A DNA stretch of 64,000 bases from JAOUJD01 sp963811265 (lineage in GTDB: Bacteria > Pseudomonadota > Gammaproteobacteria > Burkholderiales > Burkholderiaceae_F): assembly GCA_963811265.1 (NCBI GenBank), contig CAWEQS010000026.1:744001-808000 (forward strand), in the 5' to 3' direction. The position numbers and the translations under genes are program-made. The number at the start of each line of letters is the position of its first letter. The first letter of the stretch is position 1. Positions 43,341-52,406 of this stretch are shown one piece after another. The notes under the pieces are model-generated. The model worked only from the letters and a program-made list of their open reading frames with translations. It was not told the origin of the DNA and did not search any database.

Positions 43341-43951
43341 AGCGGCCGATCCTCGCACTCGCGATCGCCTGTGCAACGGTTGCGGCGCCCGCGCACGCCG
43401 AGCGCGCGGACCGCGACAAGCCCCTGAACTACGAGGCCAACAACGGCGAATGCGACGACCTCAAGCAGGTCTGCGTGCTCGCAGGCGACGTCGTGCTCGT
43501 GAAGGGAACGATACGGGCCACCGGGCAGCGCGTGGAGATCCGCAAGGATCCCGAGGGCTACCTGTTCGGCGTGCTCGAGGCCGCGCCCGGCAAGCTGGCG
43601 ACCTTCCGCCAGCGCCGCGACGCCAGCAAGCCAGGCGTCGAGGAGTACGTCGATGGCCACGCCGAACGGATCGAGTACGACGAGAAGGCAGAGACCGTGA
43701 AGCTGCTGGGGCGCGCGCGGATCCGCCTGCTGGAGAACGACGTGCAGCGCGACGAGCTGCGCGGCGACGCCGTCACGTACGACCAGCGCAACTCGAAGTA
43801 CTTCGTGACCGGCGGCACGCCGAAGGACCCCGGTTCCGGCGACGGCCGGGTGCGAGGCACGATCGGTCCCCGCACGTCGCCCGCGACATCGCCCGGCTCC
43901 GCGGCTCCCCTGGCGCCGTCGCGCGACCTCGCCAATCCGCGTCGTGATTGA
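43337..43951 (+). CDS. lptA: LPS transport periplasmic protein LptA
   Basis: 204 residues. Signal peptide cleaved after PAHA (about residue 21). The OstA-like jellyroll domain opens DKPLNYEANNGECDDLKQVC and contains VLAGDVVLVKGTIRATGQ and YDEKAETVKLLGRARI. It polymerises into the periplasmic LPS bridge. The C-terminal 35 residues are a Gly/Ser/Pro-rich tail. The 3' end overlaps a GTG that could start lptB. Confidence 0.94.
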   Translation: MKRPILALAIACATVAAPAHAERADRDKPLNYEANNGECDDLKQVCVLAGDVVLVKGTIRATGQRVEIRKDPEGYLFGVLEAAPGKLATFRQRRDASKPGVEEYVDGHAERIEYDEKAETVKLLGRARIRLLENDVQRDELRGDAVTYDQRNSKYFVTGGTPKDPGSGDGRVRGTIGPRTSPATSPGSAAPLAPSRDLANPRRD

Positions 43952-43952
43952 G

Positions 43953-44744
43953 ATGGACACGCGCGCACGGGACTCCGGGCAAGCGGCGGGCGCCGGCGGG
44001 TCGCAGAACACGCTGGTGGTCGAGAACCTGCAGAAGCGCTATGGCAGCCGCACGGTCGTCAAGGACGTTTCGCTGGCGGTGGAAAGCGGCGAGGTGGTCG
44101 GGCTGCTCGGACCCAACGGCGCAGGGAAGACGACGTGCTTCTACATGGTCGTGGGCCTGGTCCCGCTGGACGCCGGCAGCATCCTGTTGAACGGGGCGTC
44201 GATTGCCCACCTGCCGATCCATCGGCGCGCGCGCATGGGGCTGTCATACCTGCCGCAGGAAGCGTCGGTCTTCCGCAAGCTCACGGTCGAGGAGAACGTC
44301 CGCGCCGTGCTCGAACTCCAGGTCGACGACCAGAAGCGGCCCCTGCCGCGCGCGCACGTGGCGCAGCGGCTCGACGAGCTCCTCGATGACCTGCAGATCG
44401 CGCACCTTCGGACCAATCCGGCGCTGTCGCTGTCGGGCGGCGAACGGCGGCGGGTCGAGATCGCGCGCGCGCTCGCCGCGCGACCGCGGTTCATCCTGCT
44501 CGACGAGCCGTTCGCCGGCGTGGACCCGATCGCGGTCCTCGAGATCCAGCGCATCGTGCGCTTCCTGAAGGAGCGCGGGATCGGAGTGCTGATCACGGAC
44601 CACAACGTGCGCGAAACGCTCGGCATCTGCGACCACGCGTACATCATCAACGAAGGCGTGGTGCTCGCGGCCGGCAGACCGGAGGAGATCGTCGGCAACG
44701 AAACGGTCCGCCGCGTCTACCTGGGCGAGCACTTCCGCATGTAG
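43953..44744 (+). CDS. lptB: LPS export ABC transporter ATPase
   Basis: 263 residues. Walker A GPNGAGKTT, signature LSGGERRRVEIARAL, Walker B FILLDEPFAGVDP and H-loop ITDHNVRET, characteristic of LptB. It powers LPS extraction with LptF/LptG, whose genes are not in the window. ATG 43953 is chosen; GTG 43944, overlapping the lptA stop, would add three residues and is also possible. The first 20 residues form a short non-conserved leader. Confidence 0.96.
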   Translation: MDTRARDSGQAAGAGGSQNTLVVENLQKRYGSRTVVKDVSLAVESGEVVGLLGPNGAGKTTCFYMVVGLVPLDAGSILLNGASIAHLPIHRRARMGLSYLPQEASVFRKLTVEENVRAVLELQVDDQKRPLPRAHVAQRLDELLDDLQIAHLRTNPALSLSGGERRRVEIARALAARPRFILLDEPFAGVDPIAVLEIQRIVRFLKERGIGVLITDHNVRETLGICDHAYIINEGVVLAAGRPEEIVGNETVRRVYLGEHFRM

Positions 44745-44815
44745 TCGCTGCTCGCAACGCGCAGCTCGATGATGTTCCTTCCGTCCGGCCTACCTTTCTG
44801 CGCTCGCCGCGTGGC

Positions 44816-46318
44816 ATGAAGCCGGCGCTTTCACTTCGGCTGTCGCAGCACCTGGCGCTCACGCCCCAGTTGCAGCAGTCGATCCGCCTGCTGCAGCTGT
44901 CGACGGTCGAACTGAACCAGGAAATCGAGCAGGCGCTCGCGGACAACCCGCTGCTCGAGCGCGATGACGACCCGCTGGCCCTCGCCGTCCGCGTCAAGCC
45001 GGACGGCTCCATTGCAGGCAACGAAGCTCCGGCGCCGAGTCCGGGCGCCGACGCCGACAGCGACGGCGAAGGCAGCGATTCGCCGACCGCCGGCGAATCG
45101 GGTGAGGCCGCGACCGACGCGGGGGCCGACTCCTCCCTCGACTGGGGCGCTCGCGGCGAAGGCAGGAGCGAGGACGACGACGGCCCGCGTGAGTGGGCGG
45201 GCACCACCACCACGCTGAAGGAGCACCTGCTCGCGCAGGTGTCGTGCACCAAGGCGTCGCCACGCGACCGCGCGCTGGTCGAACTGCTGATCGACGCCCT
45301 CGACGACGACGGCTACCTGCACCAGAGCCTCGAGGACCTGCTCGCGATCTGCCCGCTGCAGGCCGAGGTCGAGCCGGACGAACTGAAGACGGCGCTGCGC
45401 CTGCTCCAGAGCTTCGATCCCGCCGGGGTGGGCGCGCGCGACGTCGGCGAGTGCCTGGACCTGCAACTGCAGGCGATGACGCGGACCTCCCCGGAGCTGG
45501 CCGCCGTCATCGCACACGCCCGCGCGATCGTGAGCGAGCACTTGCCGTTGCTGGCGGCGCGGGACTTCCTCAAGTTGCGTCGGGCGCTCGGCTGCACCGA
45601 CGACGAGCTGCGTGCAGCGCACCAATTGATCCGAACACTGCGGCCGCATCCGGGTGTAGCCTTTGGTGACTCGCGCGCCGATTACGTCGTTCCGGATGTC
45701 TTCGTGCGCAAGGTGAAGAACCGTTGGACTGCCGTCCTCAACCCCGAAGTGATGCCGCGCCTGCGCGTGAACCAGGCGTACGCGGACATCCTCAAGCGCG
45801 ACCGCGCCCCGCGGGGAACCGAGGGATCGGACCGCGCGCAGTGGACCACGCGCGTGCAGGAGGCGCGCTGGCTCATCCGCAACATCCAGCAGCGATTCGA
45901 CACGATCCTCCGCGTGTCGCAGGCGATCGTCGACCGGCAGCACAACTTCTTTACCCACGGCGAGATCGCGATGAGGCCACTGGTGCTGCGGGAAATCGCC
46001 GATACCGTCGGGCTGCACGAGTCGACAATCTCCCGGGTGACGGCCAGCAAGTACATGGCGACGCCGTTCGGCGTCCTCGAGCTCAAGTTCTTCTTCGGCA
46101 GCCACGTCGCGACCGAAGCGGGCGGCGAAGCGTCGTCGACCGCAATCCGCGCATTGATCAAGCAACTGATAGGAGCCGAGGACACACGTAATCCGCTGTC
46201 AGACAGCAAGCTCGCCGAGCTGCTCGGGGAACAAGGCATCGTGGTCGCGCGTCGAACCGTTGCGAAGTACCGCGAAGCGATGAAGATCCCGGCGGTGGCT
46301 CAGCGCAAATCCTTGTAA
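44816..46318 (+). CDS. rpoN: RNA polymerase sigma-54 factor
   Basis: 500 residues. Region I is Gln/Leu-rich (LSQHLALTPQLQQSIRLLQLS) and contacts enhancer-binding activators. An acidic Asp/Glu/Ser/Ala region II (about 55-125) follows, then the core-binding and DNA-binding domains with the helix-turn-helix, and the C-terminal RpoN box VARRTVAKYREAMKIP. Standard place after lptB and before hpf; ptsN lies 1.5 kb further on, interrupted by the ogt-like gene. Confidence 0.97.
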   Translation: MKPALSLRLSQHLALTPQLQQSIRLLQLSTVELNQEIEQALADNPLLERDDDPLALAVRVKPDGSIAGNEAPAPSPGADADSDGEGSDSPTAGESGEAATDAGADSSLDWGARGEGRSEDDDGPREWAGTTTTLKEHLLAQVSCTKASPRDRALVELLIDALDDDGYLHQSLEDLLAICPLQAEVEPDELKTALRLLQSFDPAGVGARDVGECLDLQLQAMTRTSPELAAVIAHARAIVSEHLPLLAARDFLKLRRALGCTDDELRAAHQLIRTLRPHPGVAFGDSRADYVVPDVFVRKVKNRWTAVLNPEVMPRLRVNQAYADILKRDRAPRGTEGSDRAQWTTRVQEARWLIRNIQQRFDTILRVSQAIVDRQHNFFTHGEIAMRPLVLREIADTVGLHESTISRVTASKYMATPFGVLELKFFFGSHVATEAGGEASSTAIRALIKQLIGAEDTRNPLSDSKLAELLGEQGIVVARRTVAKYREAMKIPAVAQRKSL

Positions 46319-46365
46319 TGCGGCGCTGCCGACGCGGCGTCCCGACCTGATACGAAGGGGGTTGC

Positions 46366-46698
46366 ATGAACCTGCAGATTCACGGGAACCACATTGAAGT
46401 CACGCCCGCATTGCGCGATTACGTGGCCGGCAAGCTCGCGCGCATCGAGCGCCACTTCGACCAGGTGATCGACGCCAGCGTGCAGCTGACCGTCGAAAAG
46501 GTCCGGCAGCGGGCGGAGATCACGCTGCGCCTGCGCGGCAACAACATTCACGTCGAGTCGGTCGAGGAAGACATGTACGCGGCCATCGACACCCTGGTCG
46601 ACAAGCTCGACCGGCAGGTTCTCCGGCACAAGGACCGCGTCAAGGACCACCAGTCCGAAACGCTGAAGCGCCAGCAGGAAATCCAGCAGTCGCAGTGA
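46366..46698 (+). CDS. hpf: Ribosome hibernation-promoting factor (short HPF/YfiA type)
   Basis: 110 residues. MNLQIHGNHIEVTPALRDYVAGKL and the IERHFDQVIDASVQLTV block are the beta-alpha-beta fold of HPF, which binds the ribosomal decoding region and promotes dimer formation in stationary phase. Short form without the long C-terminal domain. 47 bases after rpoN. The stop lies 3 bases from the converging alkyltransferase gene. Confidence 0.95.
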   Translation: MNLQIHGNHIEVTPALRDYVAGKLARIERHFDQVIDASVQLTVEKVRQRAEITLRLRGNNIHVESVEEDMYAAIDTLVDKLDRQVLRHKDRVKDHQSETLKRQQEIQQSQ

Positions 46699-46701
46699 GG
46701 C

Positions 46702-47529
46702 TCACGCCGCTTCCCGGCGCGCCGCCTCCCATCCAATCAGAGCGGCCTTCCGCTCGGGCCCCCAGCGGTACTGCCCGAGCACTCCGCTCGACCGGATCAC
46801 GCGGTGACACGGCACCAGCCAGGCAACCGGATTCGCGGCCACCGCGGAGGCGACCGCGCGCACGGCCGTCGGCATGCCGGCCGCGGTGGCGAGGCGGGCA
46901 TACGACACGAGCTCTCCTTCAGGAACGCGCAGCAGGGCCTCCCACACCTTGATCTGGAAGTTCGTTCCCTTCAGCCAGAGGCGCATCGGCGCGCGCGGGC
47001 GGGCGAGCGCATCGAGCGCCTGCCTCGCCGCGGCGGGATCCGCGGCCAGCGTGGCCTCCGGCCACTCATCGCGCAACTCGGCCAGCGGATCCGAGGTCTC
47101 GTCGATGAAGCGGAGGTGGCAGATGCCACGGTCGGTCAGCCCGATGAACGCGTCGCCGAGCGCCGTCGCATGAGCGCCGTAACGAATCCGGAGGCCGGCG
47201 CCGAACGCGCGCGCCTCGCCAGGCGTCACTCCCTCGCAACTCACCATCAGGTCGTGCAGCCGGCCCGGCGAGGAAAGTCCGGCGGACAGGGTCGCGCTCA
47301 GCACGTCGTTCTCCGAGCGCAGCGCGGCCAGCGCGCGTTCCTTGGAGATGAACTGCATGAACCGCTTCGGCGACACGCCCGCCCATTCGCCGAACACGCG
47401 CTGCAGGTGGAACTCCGACACGCCGAGCCGCCTCGCGAGCTCCGCAAGCGAACTGTCGGCGCCGGCGGCAAGCGCCGCGATGGCGCGGGCGACAAGTTCG
47501 TAGTGGGGATGCTGGTCGCTGTTCGTCAT
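46702..47529 (-). CDS. AraC-type HTH / O6-methylguanine-DNA methyltransferase fusion (Ada-like without zinc domain)
   Basis: 275 residues. Residues about 15-95 are an AraC helix-turn-helix (LAELARRLGVSEFHLQRVF, ISKERALAALR). Residues about 110-272 are an alkyltransferase domain with the active-site PCHRVIRSSG and the FQIKVWEALL region. The N-terminal Ada zinc domain that senses methyl phosphotriesters is absent. It can be expected to repair O6-alkylguanine; its methylation-sensing switch would have to work differently. ATG 47529 chosen; an upstream extension to 47670 is not conserved-looking. It lies on the opposite strand between hpf and ptsN and looks inserted into the rpoN-hpf-ptsN order. 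Confidence 0.9.
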   Translation of the reverse strand: MTNSDQHPHYELVARAIAALAAGADSSLAELARRLGVSEFHLQRVFGEWAGVSPKRFMQFISKERALAALRSENDVLSATLSAGLSSPGRLHDLMVSCEGVTPGEARAFGAGLRIRYGAHATALGDAFIGLTDRGICHLRFIDETSDPLAELRDEWPEATLAADPAAARQALDALARPRAPMRLWLKGTNFQIKVWEALLRVPEGELVSYARLATAAGMPTAVRAVASAVAANPVAWLVPCHRVIRSSGVLGQYRWGPERKAALIGWEAARREAA

Positions 47530-47801
47530 GTGCCCAGTGTGCGTTTCTGCCGGCCGCCTCGCCACCCGGTTCTTGCGAAGGGGCAAGGCGCGCCCATTGC
47601 CGAGGTGCAACATGGCCTCCCTGACGCCGGGAAACCCCCTCGCTGCACCGCGGAAACCGGGGTGTATCATCCGCGCCTTCGATTTTCGGCCAGCCTCAGG
47701 GCGGCTGCAAAAAGGAAGCCGATCTCACTTCTTCCCGCCCGAACGTGGACGCAGCTTGCGCCTACGCTCGTCGCGAGCCTTCATGGAAGAGCGCGCCGTA
47801 C

Positions 47802-48272
47802 ATGAACCTGATTTCGCGCCTTTTGCCCGCCTCCAACGTCCTCCTGGAGCTGCCGGCCTCCAGCAAGAAGCGGGCATTTGAACAAGCCGGGTTGCTGTTC
47901 GAGAACAACCAGGGCGTTGCCCGGGCGAAAGTCTTCGACAGCCTGTTTGCCCGCGAGCGCCTCGGTTCCACTGGCCTGGGCCAGGGGGTGGCGATTCCCC
48001 ATGGCCGGATCAAGGGCCTCAAGGAGGCGGTCGCCGCCTTCGTCCGCGTCGCCGAGCCCGTCCCGTTCGACGCCCCGGATGGCCAGCCTGTCTCGGTGAT
48101 GATCTTCCTGCTGGTGCCCGAGCAGGCGTCGCAGGCACACCTCGATCTCCTGTCCGAACTCGCGCAGATGCTGTCGGACAAGGCATTTCGCCAGTCGCTG
48201 CTCGAAGCGCCCAGCCCCGAGGCCGTCCACGCGGCCCTTACTGCATGGGAGCCGATCCGGCCCGCGGCCTGA
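47802..48272 (+). CDS. ptsN: Nitrogen-regulatory PTS EIIA (EIIA-Ntr)
   Basis: 156 residues. The phospho-acceptor His67 is in GVAIPHGRIKG, and the family core PVSVMIFLLVPEQASQAHL is present. EIIA-Ntr is phosphorylated through PtsP/NPr and modulates potassium and sigma-54-related processes. The ATG at 47802 gives the usual length; an in-frame 47745 start would add 19 non-conserved residues. The 272-base region between it and the divergent alkyltransferase gene has a TATCAT -10-like box near 47665 but no gene. Followed by hprK after 79 bases. Confidence 0.95.
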   Translation: MNLISRLLPASNVLLELPASSKKRAFEQAGLLFENNQGVARAKVFDSLFARERLGSTGLGQGVAIPHGRIKGLKEAVAAFVRVAEPVPFDAPDGQPVSVMIFLLVPEQASQAHLDLLSELAQMLSDKAFRQSLLEAPSPEAVHAALTAWEPIRPAA

Positions 48273-48351
48273 GTCCGCGGCTGGTCGCAGCCGCGCAGTC
48301 GGGGTAGCCTCGCGGGGTCGTTGACTCCGCCCGCCAGCGCGCGATGAAGCA

Positions 48352-49281
48352 ATGCCGACCTTCAAGTCGCTGTACGAGGAAAACCGGGATTCGCTCAAGC
48401 TCGAATGGCTGGCGGGCCGCTCGTCGGCCGACAGGCCGCTCGATACGCCGGCGAACGCCGGGCTCTCCAGCGCCGACCTGGTCGGCCATCTCAACCTGAT
48501 CCATCCCAACCGGCTGCACGTCCTCGGGCATCCGGAAGTCCACTACTACCTGAAGCTCGAGCCCGCGCGGCGCCTGTATTACGCGCGCGAGCTGATCTCT
48601 GGCGGCCCGATCGGAATCGTCATCGGCGAAGGGCTCGCCGCGCCGGAAGAACTCCTGGCGGCCGCCGAGGCGGCGGCCCTCCCGACCCTCAGTTCGCCGT
48701 TGCCGGCCGCCGAGATCATCGAGGTCCTGCGGATCTACCTGGCGAAGCTGCTCGCGACGCACTGCACGCTGCACGGCGTGTACATGGACGTGCTGGGCAT
48801 GGGCGTGCTGATCGCCGGCGAATCCGGGGTTGGCAAGAGCGAACTCGGGCTCGAACTCATCAGCCGCGGGCACGGCCTCGTGGCGGACGACGTCGTCGAC
48901 TTCTCGCGGGTCGCCCCGGACACGATCGAAGGGCGATGCCCGCCGCTGCTCTCGAATCTTCTCGAAGTCCGCGGCCTCGGTCTCCTCGACATCAAGTCGA
49001 TCTTCGGGGAGACGGCGGTGCGGCGGAAGATGAAGCTGCGGCTGATCGTCGAACTGCGGCGCTACGGGTCGAGCGAGACCATGGAACGATTGCCGCTCGA
49101 GGGCCAGACCGAGGACGTGCTCGGCCTGCCCGTGCGCAAGGTGATCATTCCGGTCGCGTCAGGGCGCAACCTTGCCGTGCTGACCGAGGCCGCGGTGCGC
49201 AACACGATCCTGCAGTTGCGAGGGGTCGACACGATGCGCGACTTCCTCCAGCGACAGCAGCAGCAGATGGGCGGCGAATAG
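48352..49281 (+). CDS. hprK: HPr kinase/phosphorylase
   Basis: 309 residues. Walker A GESGVGKSELGLELISRGH at about 155 and the HprK signature LEVRGLGLLDIKSIFG at about 205. N-terminal domain of about 130 residues as in the family. It phosphorylates HPr on serine. In betaproteobacteria it occurs with ptsN and rapZ and probably serves regulation rather than sugar uptake. Spacing from ptsN is 79 bases; a separate promoter is possible. Confidence 0.96.
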   Translation: MPTFKSLYEENRDSLKLEWLAGRSSADRPLDTPANAGLSSADLVGHLNLIHPNRLHVLGHPEVHYYLKLEPARRLYYARELISGGPIGIVIGEGLAAPEELLAAAEAAALPTLSSPLPAAEIIEVLRIYLAKLLATHCTLHGVYMDVLGMGVLIAGESGVGKSELGLELISRGHGLVADDVVDFSRVAPDTIEGRCPPLLSNLLEVRGLGLLDIKSIFGETAVRRKMKLRLIVELRRYGSSETMERLPLEGQTEDVLGLPVRKVIIPVASGRNLAVLTEAAVRNTILQLRGVDTMRDFLQRQQQQMGGE

Positions 49282-49395
49282 GGCCTGCTGCAGACGGGCT
49301 TGCGCTGACCGGTGCCCTCCAGCTGTAATTCAATCCGCCCACGCAGGGCGATCGACGCCGACCGACCGGTCGGCCACCAAGGGGGAGGGAGGAAA

Positions 49396-49710
49396 ATGCT
49401 GAAGCACGTTCTCATCGCGGCCTGTCTCGCGCTGCCGCTGGCAGCCGTGGCGGCCGACGAAAAGAAGCCGGCCGAGAAGAAGGAAATGACGCCCCAGCAG
49501 CAGAAGATGGCTTCCTGCAACAAGGAAGCGGGCGACAAGAAGCTCGCGGGCGACGAGCGCAAGAAGTTCATGTCCACTTGCCTGTCGGCCGATGGCGGCA
49601 AGAAGATGACGCAGCAGGAAAAGATGGGCTACTGCAACAAGGAAGCCGGCGACAAGAAGCTCGCGGGCGACGAGCGCAAGAAGTTCATGTCGAGCTGCCT
49701 GTCCGGCTGA
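49396..49710 (+). CDS. psiF: PsiF-repeat secreted protein
   Basis: 104 residues. Signal peptide cleaved after AVAA (about residue 18), then two near-identical PsiF repeats sharing GDKKLAGDERKKFMS and two Cys each (CNKEAGDKK...SxCLS). PsiF was found as phosphate-starvation-inducible in E. coli; the function is unknown. GGGAGGGAGG lies just before the ATG as a strong ribosome site. A perfect 12-base palindrome CCGACCGGTCGG at 49362-49373 could be an operator. Monocistronic, with an intrinsic terminator 24 bases after the stop. It sits between hprK and rapZ. Confidence 0.9.
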   Translation: MLKHVLIAACLALPLAAVAADEKKPAEKKEMTPQQQKMASCNKEAGDKKLAGDERKKFMSTCLSADGGKKMTQQEKMGYCNKEAGDKKLAGDERKKFMSSCLSG

Positions 49711-49733
49711 TACGACGTACCGCGGGTTGTCCA

Positions 49734-49757
49734 GGGGGCGCTCCGGCGCCCCCTTTT
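49734..49757 (+). terminator. Intrinsic terminator after psiF
   Basis: Perfect 8-bp stem GGGGGCGC/GCGCCCCC with loop TCCG, followed by TTTTC. It separates psiF from rapZ, whose ATG is 67 bases further on. Confidence 0.9.
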
Positions 49758-49823
49758 CATTCGGCCCGTGCAGCGACAGCGGCAGCCGTGCAACAATCTT
49801 CGCCATCCCCGATCCAACAACGC

Positions 49824-50693
49824 ATGCGCATCGTCCTCGTCACTGGTCTGTCAGGTTCCGGCAAGTCGGTGGCGATCCGGCTGCTCGAGGATGTCGGCTA
49901 TTACTGCGTCGACAACCTGCCGCCGCAGTTCCTGCTCGAACTCTGCGCCTACCTCGCGGACACCGATCACAAGGACGTGGCCGTCGCCATCGACGCCCGC
50001 AGCGAGGCCTCGCTGGGGGACGTCCCGAGCATGATCTCCACGCTGCGCAGCTTCGGGAACGACGTCCGGGTCCTGTTCCTGACGGCGTCCGACACCGAGC
50101 TGGTGCAGCGCTTCTCGGAAACCCGGCGGCGCCATCCCGTTTCGTGGCGGACCGGGTCGCGGGGCAGCGAAACGACCGTCGGCGAAGCAATCGCGATGGA
50201 GCGGGAGCTGCTGGCGCCGCTGAACGAGATCGCGCACGTGATCGACACGAGCGGACTGCGGCCGAACATGCTGCGCCACTGGGTCCGCGAGTTCGTCGAC
50301 AGCCCGCGCGCCAACCTCACCCTTTCGTTCGAGTCGTTCGCGTTCAAGGACGGCATCCCGATCGCCGCGGACCTCGTGTTCGACGTGCGCAACCTGCCGA
50401 ACCCGTACTACGACCCGGCGCTGCGGCCGCTGACCGGTTGCGACCTGCCGGTCGCCGCGTTTCTCGCGGCAGCTCCGGCGGTCGGCGAAATGACCGACGA
50501 CATCGCGCACTTCATCGGCAAGTGGCTGCCGAGCTACGTCGCCGACAACCGCAACTACGTGACCGTCGCGATCGGATGCACGGGCGGACGCCACCGCTCC
50601 GTCTACATCGTCGAGGAACTGGCACGCCGCTTCGCCGGCCAGGAGCAGGTACTCGTCCGTCACCGCTCGACCGACCTGTCCGAACGGCGTTGA
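49824..50693 (+). CDS. rapZ: RNase adapter / nucleotide-binding protein RapZ
   Basis: 289 residues. Walker A GLSGSGKSVAIRLLED near the N-terminus and the C-terminal RNA/metabolite domain with GCTGGRHRSVYIVEEL. In E. coli RapZ binds small RNAs and glucosamine 6-phosphate and guides RNase E. The start MRIVLVTG at 49824 is the family start. The stop shares one base with the next ATG (TGATG). Confidence 0.96.
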   Translation: MRIVLVTGLSGSGKSVAIRLLEDVGYYCVDNLPPQFLLELCAYLADTDHKDVAVAIDARSEASLGDVPSMISTLRSFGNDVRVLFLTASDTELVQRFSETRRRHPVSWRTGSRGSETTVGEAIAMERELLAPLNEIAHVIDTSGLRPNMLRHWVREFVDSPRANLTLSFESFAFKDGIPIAADLVFDVRNLPNPYYDPALRPLTGCDLPVAAFLAAAPAVGEMTDDIAHFIGKWLPSYVADNRNYVTVAIGCTGGRHRSVYIVEELARRFAGQEQVLVRHRSTDLSERR

Positions 50694-51340
50694 TGCGGGT
50701 CGCGCTGTTCCCGCTGTCCACGGTGCTCTTTCCGCAAGGCGTGCTGCCGCTGCGCGTGTTCGAGGCGCGCTATCTCGACATGGTGCGCGACTGCATGCGC
50801 GAGGGAACGCTGTTCGGGGTTTGCCTGATCACCGATTCGCGCGCCTCCGACGTCAGCCGCACCACGGCGCTCGCCGAGGTCGGTTGCCTGGCGCGGATCG
50901 ATGCCTGGGACATGAAGCAGCTCGGCCTGCTGCACATCCGCGCCGTCGGACAGGACCGGTTCCGCCTCCTGGGCACGGAGACGCAAGCCGACGGCCTCGT
51001 GGTCGGCGATGTCGAACTGATCGATCCTGACGACGACGCGCCCGTTCCGGCCGAGCACCGGCCGTGCGTCGAACTCCTGTCCCGCATCCTGGACGACCTG
51101 CGCGCGCAGTTCGACGAGCGGCGCATCGCGGAGGACGCTCCGGACCAGGACGATGCGCTGGCCCAGCTCCCGTTCGCGGAGCCGTTCCACATGGAATCTT
51201 CGGCGTGGGTCTCGAATCGCCTGTGCGAAGTGCTGCCGGTTCCCTTGAAGGCAAAGCAACGGCTGATGGAACTGACCGACGCGCCGACGCGCCTGCAGAT
51301 CGTCCACACCTACCTGAAGCAGCACGCCGTGCTGGCCTGA
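50693..51340 (+). CDS. LON N-terminal substrate-binding domain protein
   Basis: 215 residues, a stand-alone Lon N-domain (PUA-like). FPLSTVLFPQGVLPLRVFEARYLDMV at the start and GCLARI further on are the family signature. No ATPase or protease domain. Function unknown, possibly peptide or protein binding. Translationally coupled to rapZ by one base; converges with mutY (one base between stops). Confidence 0.92.
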   Translation: MRVALFPLSTVLFPQGVLPLRVFEARYLDMVRDCMREGTLFGVCLITDSRASDVSRTTALAEVGCLARIDAWDMKQLGLLHIRAVGQDRFRLLGTETQADGLVVGDVELIDPDDDAPVPAEHRPCVELLSRILDDLRAQFDERRIAEDAPDQDDALAQLPFAEPFHMESSAWVSNRLCEVLPVPLKAKQRLMELTDAPTRLQIVHTYLKQHAVLA

Positions 51341-51341
51341 G

Positions 51342-52391
<1,050 letters not shown>

Positions 52392-52406
52392 CGGGTGCCC
52401 GCTCAC

